This document shows positions 1-6,547 of a stretch of 15,277 nucleotides of DNA, in pieces. Origin of the DNA: Armatimonadaceae bacterium (GTDB taxonomy: Bacteria; Armatimonadota; Armatimonadia; Armatimonadales; Armatimonadaceae). The notes under the pieces were generated by a model, which ran no database searches, had not been told where the DNA came from, and worked only from the letters and a program-made list of their open reading frames with translations. Location: NCBI GenBank assembly GCA_030446525.1, contig JAUJNC010000111.1, positions 1-15,277 of the forward strand, written 5' to 3'. Position 1 is the first letter of the stretch. Every line of letters begins with the position of its first letter. The position numbers and the translations under genes are program-made.

Positions 1-325
1 TCTGAGAAGGCGCCGTCAGGCTGCGGCTGCCCGAGGCGGCGCCGCCGGTGTAGTCCGCCCACAGATAGCTCCCGTCCGGGTCGCCCACCCGGTAGAGTCC
101 CACCCAGTCGGTGCCGGGGCGGCCCGAGGGAGCCGTCCAGGAGACCGAGAGGCTGGCGCCCGGCGCGACCGTGCTGGGGCTGCCCGAGAGCGTGTAGCCG
201 CTGATCTGCGCCGCTGCCGGGCGGGGAGTCAGTGGTCCTATATGGAAGGCAAGTGCCCCCATCAGGATCAGGAAGAGCGGGAACAGGGCTACGTCGAGCC
301 GGTGGGATCGGAGCGGATTTTTCAC
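1..325 (-). CDS. Secreted protein with Ig-like (SKICH-like) domain, N-terminal part only
   Basis: Partial gene: it starts at GTG (325-323) and runs off the left edge after about 108 codons. The start is supported by GGAAGG six bases upstream. Residues 1-10 are basic, 12-29 are strongly hydrophobic, and PRPAAA-Q at about 35-40 looks like a signal-peptidase cleavage site, so the product is probably exported. From residue 42 there is a beta-rich stretch with WTAPSG, DWVGLYRVGD (73-82), SYLWADYTGG (86-95) and SLTAPS. That spacing resembles the small Ig-like/SKICH-type extracellular domain that often heads secreted enzymes or surface proteins. The catalytic or C-terminal part is outside the window, so the function is unknown. 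Codon use is GC-rich like its neighbours. Confidence 0.6.
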   Translation of the reverse strand, partial: MKNPLRSHRLDVALFPLFLILMGALAFHIGPLTPRPAAAQISGYTLSGSPSTVAPGASLSVSWTAPSGRPGTDWVGLYRVGDPDGSYLWADYTGGAASGSRSLTAPSQ

Positions 326-364
326 GTGTGACCTTCCCGTCGTTTTTTGACCACGGTATTGGAC

Positions 365-396
365 CCGTGGCTGTGCCGAAACAGCCACAGGCACGG
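365..396. repeat. Nested inverted repeats in intergenic region
   Basis: Two overlapping dyads lie between the two minus-strand genes. One is a perfect 8-bp stem, GTGGCTGT (367-374) with ACAGCCAC (381-388) and a 6-base loop. The other is a wider 11-bp arm, CCGTGgCTGTG (365-375) with CACAGgCACGG (386-396), with one G:G mismatch. The two pairings exclude each other. There is no U-tract, so a simple intrinsic terminator is unlikely. An operator or a leader structure for the downstream secreted-protein gene is possible. Confidence 0.4.
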
Positions 397-498
397 ATTG
401 TGGTGCGGCATTTTGGAGTTGATCGTGTGGGCCGACGCCTCAGAAAGCGGCGCGAGCCCTACGTGGGTCAGAAGGCAATCAGTGAACTTGCCGGTGGT

Positions 499-527
499 AT
501 TATACGCTACATTCGTTAGTTTTAAAC
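499..527 (-). promoter_or_regulatory. Candidate promoter for the secreted-protein gene
   Basis: On the minus strand there is a perfect TATAAT (504-499). At a 17-base spacing the -35 is only GTTTAA (527-522), a poor match. Transcription would start near 492 and give a leader of about 165 bases containing the nested inverted repeats. The support is the -10 box and the intergenic location. Confidence 0.35.
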
Positions 528-561
528 CTCGTCATGGACCGGCGTTCTGATATGTTTGAAA

Positions 562-1854
562 TCATTCGGGCCTGGGAAGCGTGTGGAGCGCCCCAGCGCG
601 GCGGGACAGGTAGGCGTATTCGACCGCGGCGGCCAGGGTGAAGGACCCTGCCGCCACCCACATCCCTGGCAGCCCGAGTGCGACGCCCAGGGCCAGCAGC
701 GCGGCGTGCGTCGCCAGGTTCAGACCCATGCCCCGGTAAACGGCGCCGGTCGCGCCGGCCGCCACCAGCAGGCCGCGCACCCAGGAGCCGAGCGCCGTGA
801 TGAGGGGCAGCAGCACGCCCACGGCCACGCCTGCCCGGGCGTAGGGCCAGAGGTCGGCGGGCAGGCGGATCACCCGGCCCAGGTACAGATCCAGCAGCGG
901 TGTCAGGGCGATGAGCGCCGCCGCCCCGGAGGTGGCGCCGCCGACCAGCCCCGTGAAGGTACGCAGCGCGGGCCCCGCCGCGGGGTTTCCGGCCTGCGCG
1001 ACCGTGATCTCCTGCAGCGCCATCCCCCACCCGCGCAGGACCAGCAGCAGCATGAACACGACCGGCCACACCGCCAGCGTGGCTTTGGGGGCCGCGAGCC
1101 GTGCCAGCGCCGCCGAGGTGATCGGCTGGGCCAGCAGCGTGAGCAGCGTGGTGGCGGCCAGCGGCGCGTGAAACCGCCAGATGGCCCGCTGCGAAAGGTC
1201 GGGCCCGGCTCCGATCCTTCGGGGCAACTCCCTTCGCACGACCGGGAGGGCGAAGCGCGTGGTCGCCACCGCCTCCGTGATCACGGCGGCCATCAGCGCC
1301 CACGCCCCGACCTGCGCGCCGGGCACGGAGCCATCCCGCGCCAGAACGGTGGCCGCGCCCACTGCTGCCAGCAGCCGGATCGCCGTCCCCCAGGACACCA
1401 TCCGCGTCCGCCCATGGCGCACCAGGATGCCCTGATAGAACCGCCGCCACGCGATCGCCGCCGTCCACAGCAGCATGATCTGCATCGCGGGGCGTGCCTC
1501 CCGCACGATCGGCGGGGGCTGCCGCATGAGCACGCCGGCGACGAAGTCAAAGAGGGGCGTAAAGGCGACCAGGGCGGTGAGCAGGGTGCAGCCGGCGGCG
1601 AGCCCGATCATGAACCGCCGCAGCGGCCAGTAAGAGCCGACATCCTTGACCAGGGCGATGCTCGTCGCCAGCAGCATGATGACCGGGCTTTCGACCAGCA
1701 GCGACAGCGACATCGTCAGGCCCCAGGCGGCCAGATTCAGTGCCGGCTCGGGCAGGCGCCCTATCGCGCCCTGCACCGCCGGGCCCTCCAGCATCATCAG
1801 CTCGAAGCTGACCGCCAGCGGCAGCCACAGCCCGAAGATCGTTCGTACGCGCAT
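562..1854 (-). CDS. Polytopic membrane protein, MOP/MATE flippase-like
   Basis: This 430-residue protein is almost entirely hydrophobic, with roughly a dozen predicted membrane segments. Two halves look pseudo-symmetric. The first contains LNLAAWGLTMSLSLLVESPV (about residues 39-58) followed by IMLLATSIAL. The second contains a matching block, LARLAAPKATLAVWPVVFML (about 250-269), and ALQEITVAQAG. Duplicated 6-helix halves with small-residue-rich helices and a length of 430-450 fit the MOP exporter superfamily (MATE, lipid flippases, ANKH-like). I judge this by fold pattern, not by a diagnostic motif, so the substrate cannot be named. It starts at ATG with only a weak GGA upstream. A TATACT lies about 20 bases upstream of the ATG without a convincing -35. 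It is separated by 236 bases from the next minus-strand gene and is divergent from sigH. Confidence 0.5.
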   Translation of the reverse strand: MRVRTIFGLWLPLAVSFELMMLEGPAVQGAIGRLPEPALNLAAWGLTMSLSLLVESPVIMLLATSIALVKDVGSYWPLRRFMIGLAAGCTLLTALVAFTPLFDFVAGVLMRQPPPIVREARPAMQIMLLWTAAIAWRRFYQGILVRHGRTRMVSWGTAIRLLAAVGAATVLARDGSVPGAQVGAWALMAAVITEAVATTRFALPVVRRELPRRIGAGPDLSQRAIWRFHAPLAATTLLTLLAQPITSAALARLAAPKATLAVWPVVFMLLLVLRGWGMALQEITVAQAGNPAAGPALRTFTGLVGGATSGAAALIALTPLLDLYLGRVIRLPADLWPYARAGVAVGVLLPLITALGSWVRGLLVAAGATGAVYRGMGLNLATHAALLALGVALGLPGMWVAAGSFTLAAAVEYAYLSRRAGALHTLPRPE

Positions 1855-1967
1855 ACGGTTGTTCCGAAGTACCAGTATACCGCCTGTGGCGCCGAGCGGC
1901 GGAGCGGAAAAAGCACGTAATCAGACTGCCTGGTCATACTAATGCGCATTTCCTCGTTTCTTTTTTC

Positions 1968-1996
1968 TTGAAAACTGGCCTATGTTGGTGTATAAT
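1968..1996 (+). promoter_or_regulatory. Strong sigma-70 type promoter upstream of sigH
   Basis: TTGAAA (1968-1973), a 17-base spacer and a perfect TATAAT (1991-1996) form one of the best promoters in the window. A pyrimidine/T-rich tract (about 1951-1967) lies just upstream and could act as an UP-like element. The predicted start near 2003 gives a leader of about 195 bases before sigH that carries a small ORF with its own ribosome binding site. In the 344-base gap between the divergent genes (1855-2198) I see only this promoter and the small ORF. Confidence 0.75.
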
Positions 1997-2016
1997 CCCC
2001 CTCGAGGAGTGAGGAA

Positions 2017-2202
2017 ATGGCGAGCGACCACCCCAAAACCTTTCCCGATCTCGTGTCGAGGGAGACGAAGGCGCCCCCTCCCGGTTTGCCGAGAGCGCGA
2101 GAAACTTCCCTCAGGCTCCCCTGCGCTATCCTCCCCACGTTCCTTATCAGCCGCCCCTTGGCGCATAAAACCCACGAAGACAGCGAGGAAGTAGTGGCGT
2201 GA
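2017..2202 (+). CDS. Small leader ORF, possibly translationally coupled to sigH
   Basis: This 61-codon ORF begins with ATG at 2017, seven bases after AGGAG (2005-2009). A second GAGGA also lies almost against the start. It ends at TGA 2200-2202, which overlaps the sigH GTG (2199-2201) in the arrangement GTGA, typical of translational coupling. The predicted peptide is proline- and arginine-rich, mildly hydrophobic in the middle (about residues 34-46), and has no recognisable domain. Its third-position GC bias is weaker than in neighbouring genes, so it may be a non-conserved leader peptide whose translation matters more than its product. It could also be chance, since a GC-rich leader easily stays open. 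Confidence 0.4.
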   Translation: MASDHPKTFPDLVSRETKAPPPGLPRARETSLRLPCAILPTFLISRPLAHKTHEDSEEVVA

Positions 2203-2873
2203 TTACCGTGACAAAGATTACCGAGATCCCCAAGGCCTGTCTGCTCCGTTATGCGGAGATGACCGACCGCGAGGTAGTGGCCCGCGCGCAGCGCGGCGAG
2301 GACGAGGCCGCCGAGTTTCTTTTGTACAAGTACCGCAATCTTGTCAAGACGAAAGTCAAATCGTACTTTTTGGTCGGCGCGGAAAAGGAGGACCTGCTGC
2401 AGGTCGGCATGATCGGCCTGTGGCAAGCCGTGGTGGATTTCCGCTGCGACAAAGCGATCTCGTTTCCCGCCTTCGCCAAAGTCTGCATCCAGCGCCACAT
2501 CATTACCGCGATCAAGACGGCCACGCGGCAGAAGCAGATGCCGCTCAACACCTCGCTCTCGCTGGAATCCCCCTCCGAAGACCCGTGCGCCGACTGGAAC
2601 CTGTCCGACATCCTGACCTGCGACGACGCCCTCGACCCCGAAGAGATGGTGCTCCGCAACGAAGACACCAAGCAGCTGCACGACACCCTGCAGCAGGTGC
2701 TCTCCGACTTCGAATGGCGCGTCCTTTCCGGCTACCAGGTGGGCAAGTCCTACCGCGAGATCGCCATCGAGCTGCGCTGCAAGACCAAGAGCGTGGACAA
2801 CGCCCTGGCGCGCATCAAGCGCAAGGTGTCGGGCGTCAACGTCGGCAACGCCGACCTTTCCGAGCTGCTCTAG
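2199..2873 (+). CDS. sigH: RNA polymerase sigma factor, SigH/Spo0H type
   Basis: This 224-residue sigma-70 family factor directs RNA polymerase to alternative promoters. Region 2 spans about residues 22-115 and includes [14 protein letters not shown] core binding ([11 protein letters not shown], 39-49), [15 protein letters not shown] (64-78), [21 protein letters not shown] (88-108) and [10 protein letters not shown], all closely matching the Bacillus SigH pattern ([11 protein letters not shown]). Region 4 (about 163-210) ends in a helix-turn-helix, [20 protein letters not shown], followed by RIKRKV. The length equals the family norm (about 218). GTG 2199 is chosen because GAGGA lies nine bases upstream; the alternative ATG at 2259 would begin at MTDREVV. 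The gene overlaps the upstream small ORF by 4 nt and is followed one base later by glyQ. SigH governs transition-state and sporulation genes in Firmicutes; its regulon here is unknown. Confidence 0.92.
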   Translation: MITVTKITEIPKACLLRYAEMTDREVVARAQRGEDEAAEFLLYKYRNLVKTKVKSYFLVGAEKEDLLQVGMIGLWQAVVDFRCDKAISFPAFAKVCIQRHIITAIKTATRQKQMPLNTSLSLESPSEDPCADWNLSDILTCDDALDPEEMVLRNEDTKQLHDTLQQVLSDFEWRVLSGYQVGKSYREIAIELRCKTKSVDNALARIKRKVSGVNVGNADLSELL

Positions 2874-2874
2874 C

Positions 2875-3774
2875 ATGACCTTTCAAGCTCTTCTTTTCAC
2901 CCTGGAGCGCTTCTGGGGCGAGCGCGGCTGCGCCGTCGTGCAGCCGTATGACGTGGAGGTGGGCGCGGGGACGATGCACCCGGCGACCGCGCTGCGGTCG
3001 CTCGGCCCCGAGCCGTGGAACGTTGCGTACGTGCAGCCGTCGCGCCGGCCCGCCGACGGGCGCTATGGGCGCAACCCGATCCGGGTCCAGCGCTCACACC
3101 AGTACCAGGTGCTGCTGAAGCCCTCGCCCGCTGACATCGTCGACATCTACCGCGTTTCGCTGCGGGCCATCGGCATCCGGCCCGAAGAGCACGACATCCG
3201 CTTCGTCGAGGACGACTGGGAGTCGGCGGCGATGGGCGCGTCCGGCGTGGGCTGGGAGGTGTGGCTGGACGGGACCGAGATCACACAGTTCACCTACTTC
3301 CAGCAGATGGGCGGGATCGAGTGCAAGCCCGTCGCCGCCGAGATCACGTACGGGTCCGAGCGGCTCTGCATGCTGCTCCAGAATGTGGATTCGATCTGGG
3401 ACCTGGCGTGGGCGCGCTACCCGGACGGGACCGCGGTCACCTACGGCGAGATGGAGCGCGACGCCGAGGTCCAGAACTGCGCCTACAACTTCGAGCAGGC
3501 CGACACGGATTACCTGTTCCGCCTGTTCGACATGCACGAGCGCGAGGCGCGCCGCATCGTGGACGCGGGGCTGTGCTATCCGGCGTTCGACCTGATGCTC
3601 CGGTGCTCGCACACGTTCAACCTGCTCGACGCGCGCGGGGTGATCTCGGTCACGGAGCGGGCCGCCTACATCAACCGCTGCCGCACGCTCGCGCGCAAGT
3701 GCTGCCAGGAATACCTGAAGAGCCGCGAAGCGGCCGGCTACCCGCTGCTGCCACAAAGCCAGCGCGCCGCCTGA
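2875..3774 (+). CDS. glyQ: Glycyl-tRNA synthetase alpha subunit
   Basis: This 299-residue catalytic subunit of the heterotetrameric class II glycyl-tRNA synthetase forms glycyl-adenylate and charges tRNA-Gly together with the beta subunit (GlyS). It is full length (E. coli GlyQ is 303). Family blocks are plain: [17 protein letters not shown] (22-38), [15 protein letters not shown] (class II motif region), [52 protein letters not shown] and [15 protein letters not shown]. It starts one base after the sigH stop, implying co-transcription. The usual glyS partner is not next door; the following gene is a signal peptidase, so glyS must lie elsewhere. No T-box or other tRNA-sensing leader is visible, unsurprising given the one-base gap. 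Confidence 0.97.
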   Translation: MTFQALLFTLERFWGERGCAVVQPYDVEVGAGTMHPATALRSLGPEPWNVAYVQPSRRPADGRYGRNPIRVQRSHQYQVLLKPSPADIVDIYRVSLRAIGIRPEEHDIRFVEDDWESAAMGASGVGWEVWLDGTEITQFTYFQQMGGIECKPVAAEITYGSERLCMLLQNVDSIWDLAWARYPDGTAVTYGEMERDAEVQNCAYNFEQADTDYLFRLFDMHEREARRIVDAGLCYPAFDLMLRCSHTFNLLDARGVISVTERAAYINRCRTLARKCCQEYLKSREAAGYPLLPQSQRAA

Positions 3775-3791
3775 CAAAGTGGCGGCACGCA

Positions 3792-3813
3792 AGTTGCGCT
3801 TTCCACCGCAACT
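3792..3813 (+). repeat. Hairpin abutting the signal peptidase start codon
   Basis: AGTTGCG (3792-3798) pairs perfectly with CGCAACT (3807-3813) across an 8-base loop, and the right arm touches the ATG at 3814. No Shine-Dalgarno sequence is visible before this ATG. The hairpin occupies the place where a ribosome binding site would be and could limit translation. A 7-bp stem can also arise by chance. Confidence 0.3.
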
Positions 3814-4353
3814 ATGGAGCGGCGGGACGCGTGGAAAAGGCGGTGGCGGGTGCTGTCCGGCTGGCAGGCGGCGTATGTGGCGCTGCTGTCGAGCCTGCTG
3901 TTTCTTACGGGAACCCGCCTCGCCGGACAGGGATACCGTGTGGAGGGGCGGTGCATGGAGCCGTGGCTGCGCACCGGCGAGCGCGTCGTGGGCGAGAAGT
4001 GGACGTTCCGGCGGCGCCCGCCACGCCGCGGGGACGTGATCATCTTCCGTTACCCCGCCGCCCCGTCGCAGCTCTACATCAAGCGCGTCGTCGCCCTGGG
4101 CGGGGAGACGGTGGAGATACGCCGGGGCACGGTGTACGTCAACCAGTTCCCCCTGGACGAGCCATACCTCCGGTGGGCGCCGCGCGAGGATTGCCCGGCG
4201 CGCCGGGTCGCTTCCGGCAGTTACTTCGTCCTCGGGGACAACCGCGACGCCTCCAACGACTCCCGCCACTGGGGGGACGTGGGCCGGCGGGCCGTCGTGG
4301 CCAAAGCCTGGCTGCGCTACTGGCCGCTCCCGCGCTGGGGCGCGCCCTTCTAG
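3814..4353 (+). CDS. lepB: Type I signal peptidase (S26), Cys in place of the catalytic Ser
   Basis: This 179-residue membrane-anchored peptidase should remove signal peptides on the outer face of the cytoplasmic membrane. One N-terminal membrane segment (about residues 19-36) is followed by box B, VEGRCMEPWL (43-52). Normally this reads G-x-S-M-x-P, with Ser as nucleophile; here residue 47 is Cys (codon TGC). The rest of the site is intact: YIKRVVALGGETVEI carries the general-base Lys at 90, and GDNRDASNDSRHWGDVG (141-157) is the box E signature. The length suits a short Gram-positive-type SPase. A Ser-to-Cys swap is expected to give a thiol-dependent enzyme; engineered versions of E. coli leader peptidase with this change are known to retain activity. 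The gene lies 39 bases after glyQ and has no clear ribosome binding site. A one-base sequencing error (TGC for AGC) is the alternative. Confidence 0.88.
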   Translation: MERRDAWKRRWRVLSGWQAAYVALLSSLLFLTGTRLAGQGYRVEGRCMEPWLRTGERVVGEKWTFRRRPPRRGDVIIFRYPAAPSQLYIKRVVALGGETVEIRRGTVYVNQFPLDEPYLRWAPREDCPARRVASGSYFVLGDNRDASNDSRHWGDVGRRAVVAKAWLRYWPLPRWGAPF

Positions 4354-4394
4354 CCCGCGCCGGGCGCTGGGCCGGGGGCAAGGGCTACACAAAG

Positions 4395-4598
4395 ATGCAG
4401 ACATCCACGGTCGCCAGAGACGACGGCTATCGGGGCATCTGGTACAGCAACCAGCCCTCGAACGACGCGTACCGCTACAAATACAGCGGCGGCTTCGCCA
4501 CGTACCCGCAGCAGCACATCCCGATCGCCTGCGAGCGCGTGTGGCGGCTGCCGCCGCGGATGACCGGTGACTTCGCGCGCCCGGAGGTCGCCTGGTGA
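4395..4598 (+). pseudogene. Truncated N-terminus of a BNR-4 repeat family protein
   Basis: A 67-codon ORF opens with ATG at 4395 after an AAGGG about ten bases upstream. Its first ~48 residues match the start of the BNR-4/sialidase-like beta-propeller family: DDGYRGIWYSNQPSNDAY, YKYSGGFATYPQQH, IPIA. In that family the pattern continues into a propeller of several hundred residues. Here similarity stops abruptly after IPIA (about 4533), and the reading frame drifts through an Arg/Pro-rich tail to TGA at 4596-4598. That stop overlaps the GTG start of the dehydrogenase gene (4595) as GTGA. The simplest reading is a deletion that removed nearly all of the BNR gene and joined its 5' end to the next gene. 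The remnant may still provide translation initiation to the dehydrogenase. Confidence 0.6.
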
Positions 4599-5584
4599 GA
4601 AGCGACGGCCGGCGCGCACAAGCCATCGTTTTCCCGGCCCCGCACCAGGCCGAGCTCCAGGAGTATGAGGTGCCCTCGCTCGGGCCCGGCGAGATGCGCG
4701 TGCGCACCCGGTGGAGCGGCGTCAGCCAGGGCACCGAGGTCTGGGCGCTCACCGGCAGGCGCGTCGAGCTGCGCTTCCCGACGGTGCCCGGCTACCAGGC
4801 CGTGGGCGTCGTGGAGGAGGTTTCCCCCGGCACGGAGGGCTTCACCCCGGGGCAGGCCGTGTTCTTCAAGAGCGGCCGCCTGCCCGAGCCGTTCCCGCCG
4901 ACGTGGATGGGCGCGCACGTGTCGCAGGCGCTGGTGACGGAGGCGGTCCCGCTGCCCGGAGGCGTCGACCCCGCCGCGGCGTCGCTGGCCGCGCTGGCCG
5001 CCGTCTCCCTGCGCGGGATCAACATGCTCCGCGTGGGCATCGGCGACCTAGTCGTGGTCACGGGGCAGGGGCTGATCGGCCAGGGAAGCGCACAGCTCGC
5101 CCGCCTGCGCGGCGCGACCGTCGTCGCCACCGACCTGTCCCCCACCCGGCTCGAACGGAGCCGGCAGTACAGCGCCGACGCGGTGGTGAACGTGCGCGAG
5201 CAGAACCTGGCGGACGTCGTGAAGTCGATCAAGCCCGCGGGGGCGGACGTCGTCGTCGAGACGACGGGGCGCTCCGACCAGTTCGCGTCGTGCATCGACC
5301 TGCTGCGCCCGCAGGGGCAGCTTCTTTTGCAGGGCTACTACCCGGACCCGATCACCTTCGACTTCTTCCCCACGCACCTGAAGCGGCCCACCGTCGCCAT
5401 CACCTGCGGGTTCGACCTGGCCGAGGTCGCCCAATGCCTCGAACTGATGGCGCGTGGCAGGCTCCGTTACCGCGAACTCGTGACCCACCTCGTCCCGCCG
5501 GGCGACGCGCCGGGGCTGTACCCGAAGCTCGCGGCGGCCGACCCCGACGTGCTGGGCGTCGTTTTCGATTGGACGAGCGCCTAG
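4595..5584 (+). CDS. Zinc-independent medium-chain dehydrogenase/reductase
   Basis: This 329-residue MDR-superfamily oxidoreductase has a GroES-like N-terminal catalytic domain (about 8-125) with RTRWSGVSQGTE and PGYQAVGVVEEV, and a Rossmann domain (about 140-275). The nucleotide fold has GQGLIGQG (157-164), and an Asp at 180 (VVATDLSP) ends the second strand, which favours NAD(H) over NADP(H). The catalytic zinc ligands of classical alcohol dehydrogenases are missing: the usual Cys is replaced in SGVSQGTE, and the His of GHE is replaced by Tyr in PGYQ. The structural Cys cluster is also absent. This zinc-less branch includes BchC-like and sugar-modifying enzymes; the substrate cannot be told. 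The GTG start overlaps the upstream truncated ORF by 4 nt. GCGCCTAGGCGC, a 12-bp palindrome, covers its stop codon. Two dioxygenase genes follow closely, suggesting a shared pathway. Confidence 0.8.
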   Translation: MRSDGRRAQAIVFPAPHQAELQEYEVPSLGPGEMRVRTRWSGVSQGTEVWALTGRRVELRFPTVPGYQAVGVVEEVSPGTEGFTPGQAVFFKSGRLPEPFPPTWMGAHVSQALVTEAVPLPGGVDPAAASLAALAAVSLRGINMLRVGIGDLVVVTGQGLIGQGSAQLARLRGATVVATDLSPTRLERSRQYSADAVVNVREQNLADVVKSIKPAGADVVVETTGRSDQFASCIDLLRPQGQLLLQGYYPDPITFDFFPTHLKRPTVAITCGFDLAEVAQCLELMARGRLRYRELVTHLVPPGDAPGLYPKLAAADPDVLGVVFDWTSA

Positions 5585-5683
5585 GCGCAGAGAGCCGGGG
5601 CTATGTACGTCTATGAGCAAACCCTGAGGCAGCTGGAACGATCGGTGCGCGCGTCCTCTGCCCGCCAGGAAGAAAGGTATATC

Positions 5684-6538
5684 ATGCAGCAATCACATCT
5701 AACACCCGGGCAGCTGGATCAGTTTGCCCGGGACGGCTATCTCGTCTTGCCCGCCGTGTTCGGCGAGGCGGAAGTGCGGCGCATGCGGCAGGAGGCGGAC
5801 CGCCTCCTGGAGCTGATCCTCAATTCCTCCTTCGCGCTGGGCCGCAAGAGCGGGCGTCTGGATTGGCTCCTGCGCCAGGACGGACAGATGATGGTGCGCA
5901 AGATCCAGCCGGTCAACGACCTGTCCGACCATCTGGCCCAGGTCTGCCAGGACCCGCGGCTGGTGGATCCCCTGCGCGACATCATGAACGACGAGCCGGT
6001 ACTGATGGAGGAGAAGCTGAACTACAAACAGCCCCTCGCCCTAGGCCCGTCCGGCCTCGCCTCCTCCCCGCGCGAGGACGACCGCTTCCCCGTCCACAAC
6101 GACTGGGCTTATTACAAGGCGCAGGACTACCCTCAGGAGATCGTCTCCTCGGCGATCTCGCTGGACGAATGCACGCCGGAGAACGGCCCGCTGCACGTGT
6201 GGCCCGGGTCGCACAAGAGCCATCTCGAGCACGAAAGCATCCCGAACTTCGGCCTGCAGGTGCTGCCGCACCTCCTGGACTTCGGGGGCGGCGTCGATGT
6301 GCTGGCCCCCGCCGGCTCGGTCATGTTCTTCCACTCCCTGCTCATCCACAACTCGCGCCCCAACGAGACCGACCGGCCGCGCCGGCTGATGATTTACAGC
6401 CACTTCCCGGCCCGCTTCGACCTCGGCCACGACATCCGCAACGGCCCGACCCGGCAGCGCGAAAGCCCCTACGAACAGCAGTACCGCGAAATGGTACGCA
6501 GCGGAGCCTATACAGATTCATTCAAACAGACCGGATAA
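5684..6538 (+). CDS. Phytanoyl-CoA dioxygenase (PhyH) family protein, copy 1
   Basis: This 284-residue Fe(II)/2-oxoglutarate-dependent oxygenase hydroxylates an unknown substrate. The double-stranded beta-helix ligands are visible: FPVHNDWAYY gives the HxD pair (His138, Asp140), and SLLIHNSRPNETDRPRR gives the distal His (222) and a downstream Arg that would hold 2-oxoglutarate. The N-terminus LDQFARDGYLVLPAVF (11-26) is the standard PhyH opening. GPLHVWPGSHKSH precedes the distal His as in EctD-like members. The start at ATG 5684 is chosen because AGAAAGG lies six bases upstream and the PhyH domain begins nine residues later; an upstream in-frame ATG at 5603 has no ribosome binding site. It lies 99 bases after the dehydrogenase and 9 bases before a second PhyH gene. 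Confidence 0.88.
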   Translation: MQQSHLTPGQLDQFARDGYLVLPAVFGEAEVRRMRQEADRLLELILNSSFALGRKSGRLDWLLRQDGQMMVRKIQPVNDLSDHLAQVCQDPRLVDPLRDIMNDEPVLMEEKLNYKQPLALGPSGLASSPREDDRFPVHNDWAYYKAQDYPQEIVSSAISLDECTPENGPLHVWPGSHKSHLEHESIPNFGLQVLPHLLDFGGGVDVLAPAGSVMFFHSLLIHNSRPNETDRPRRLMIYSHFPARFDLGHDIRNGPTRQRESPYEQQYREMVRSGAYTDSFKQTG

Positions 6539-6547
6539 GAAACAACC

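Noticed and set aside
556..1920. 454-codon plus-strand frame opposite the membrane protein
   Set aside because: It is Gln/Arg/Gly-rich shadow translation. The minus-strand frame gives a coherent polytopic membrane protein.
1980..2876. 298-codon minus-strand frame opposite sigH
   Set aside because: sigH on the plus strand has unmistakable family motifs. The antisense frame has no domain and overlaps the sigH promoter.
3094..4752. Very long open frame on the minus strand opposite glyQ and lepB
   Set aside because: It is antisense to clearly conserved genes and its translation is low-complexity Arg/Ala/Pro. GC-rich codon bias keeps such shadow frames open.
5577..5588. 12-bp perfect palindrome over the dehydrogenase stop codon
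   Set aside because: A short GC palindrome in GC-rich DNA, with no T-tract and no repeat partner. It is not convincing as a terminator or site.
5603..5683. Upstream ATG extension of the first PhyH gene
   Set aside because: It has no ribosome binding site and would add 27 residues before the normal domain start. ATG 5684 has a well-spaced AGAAAGG.
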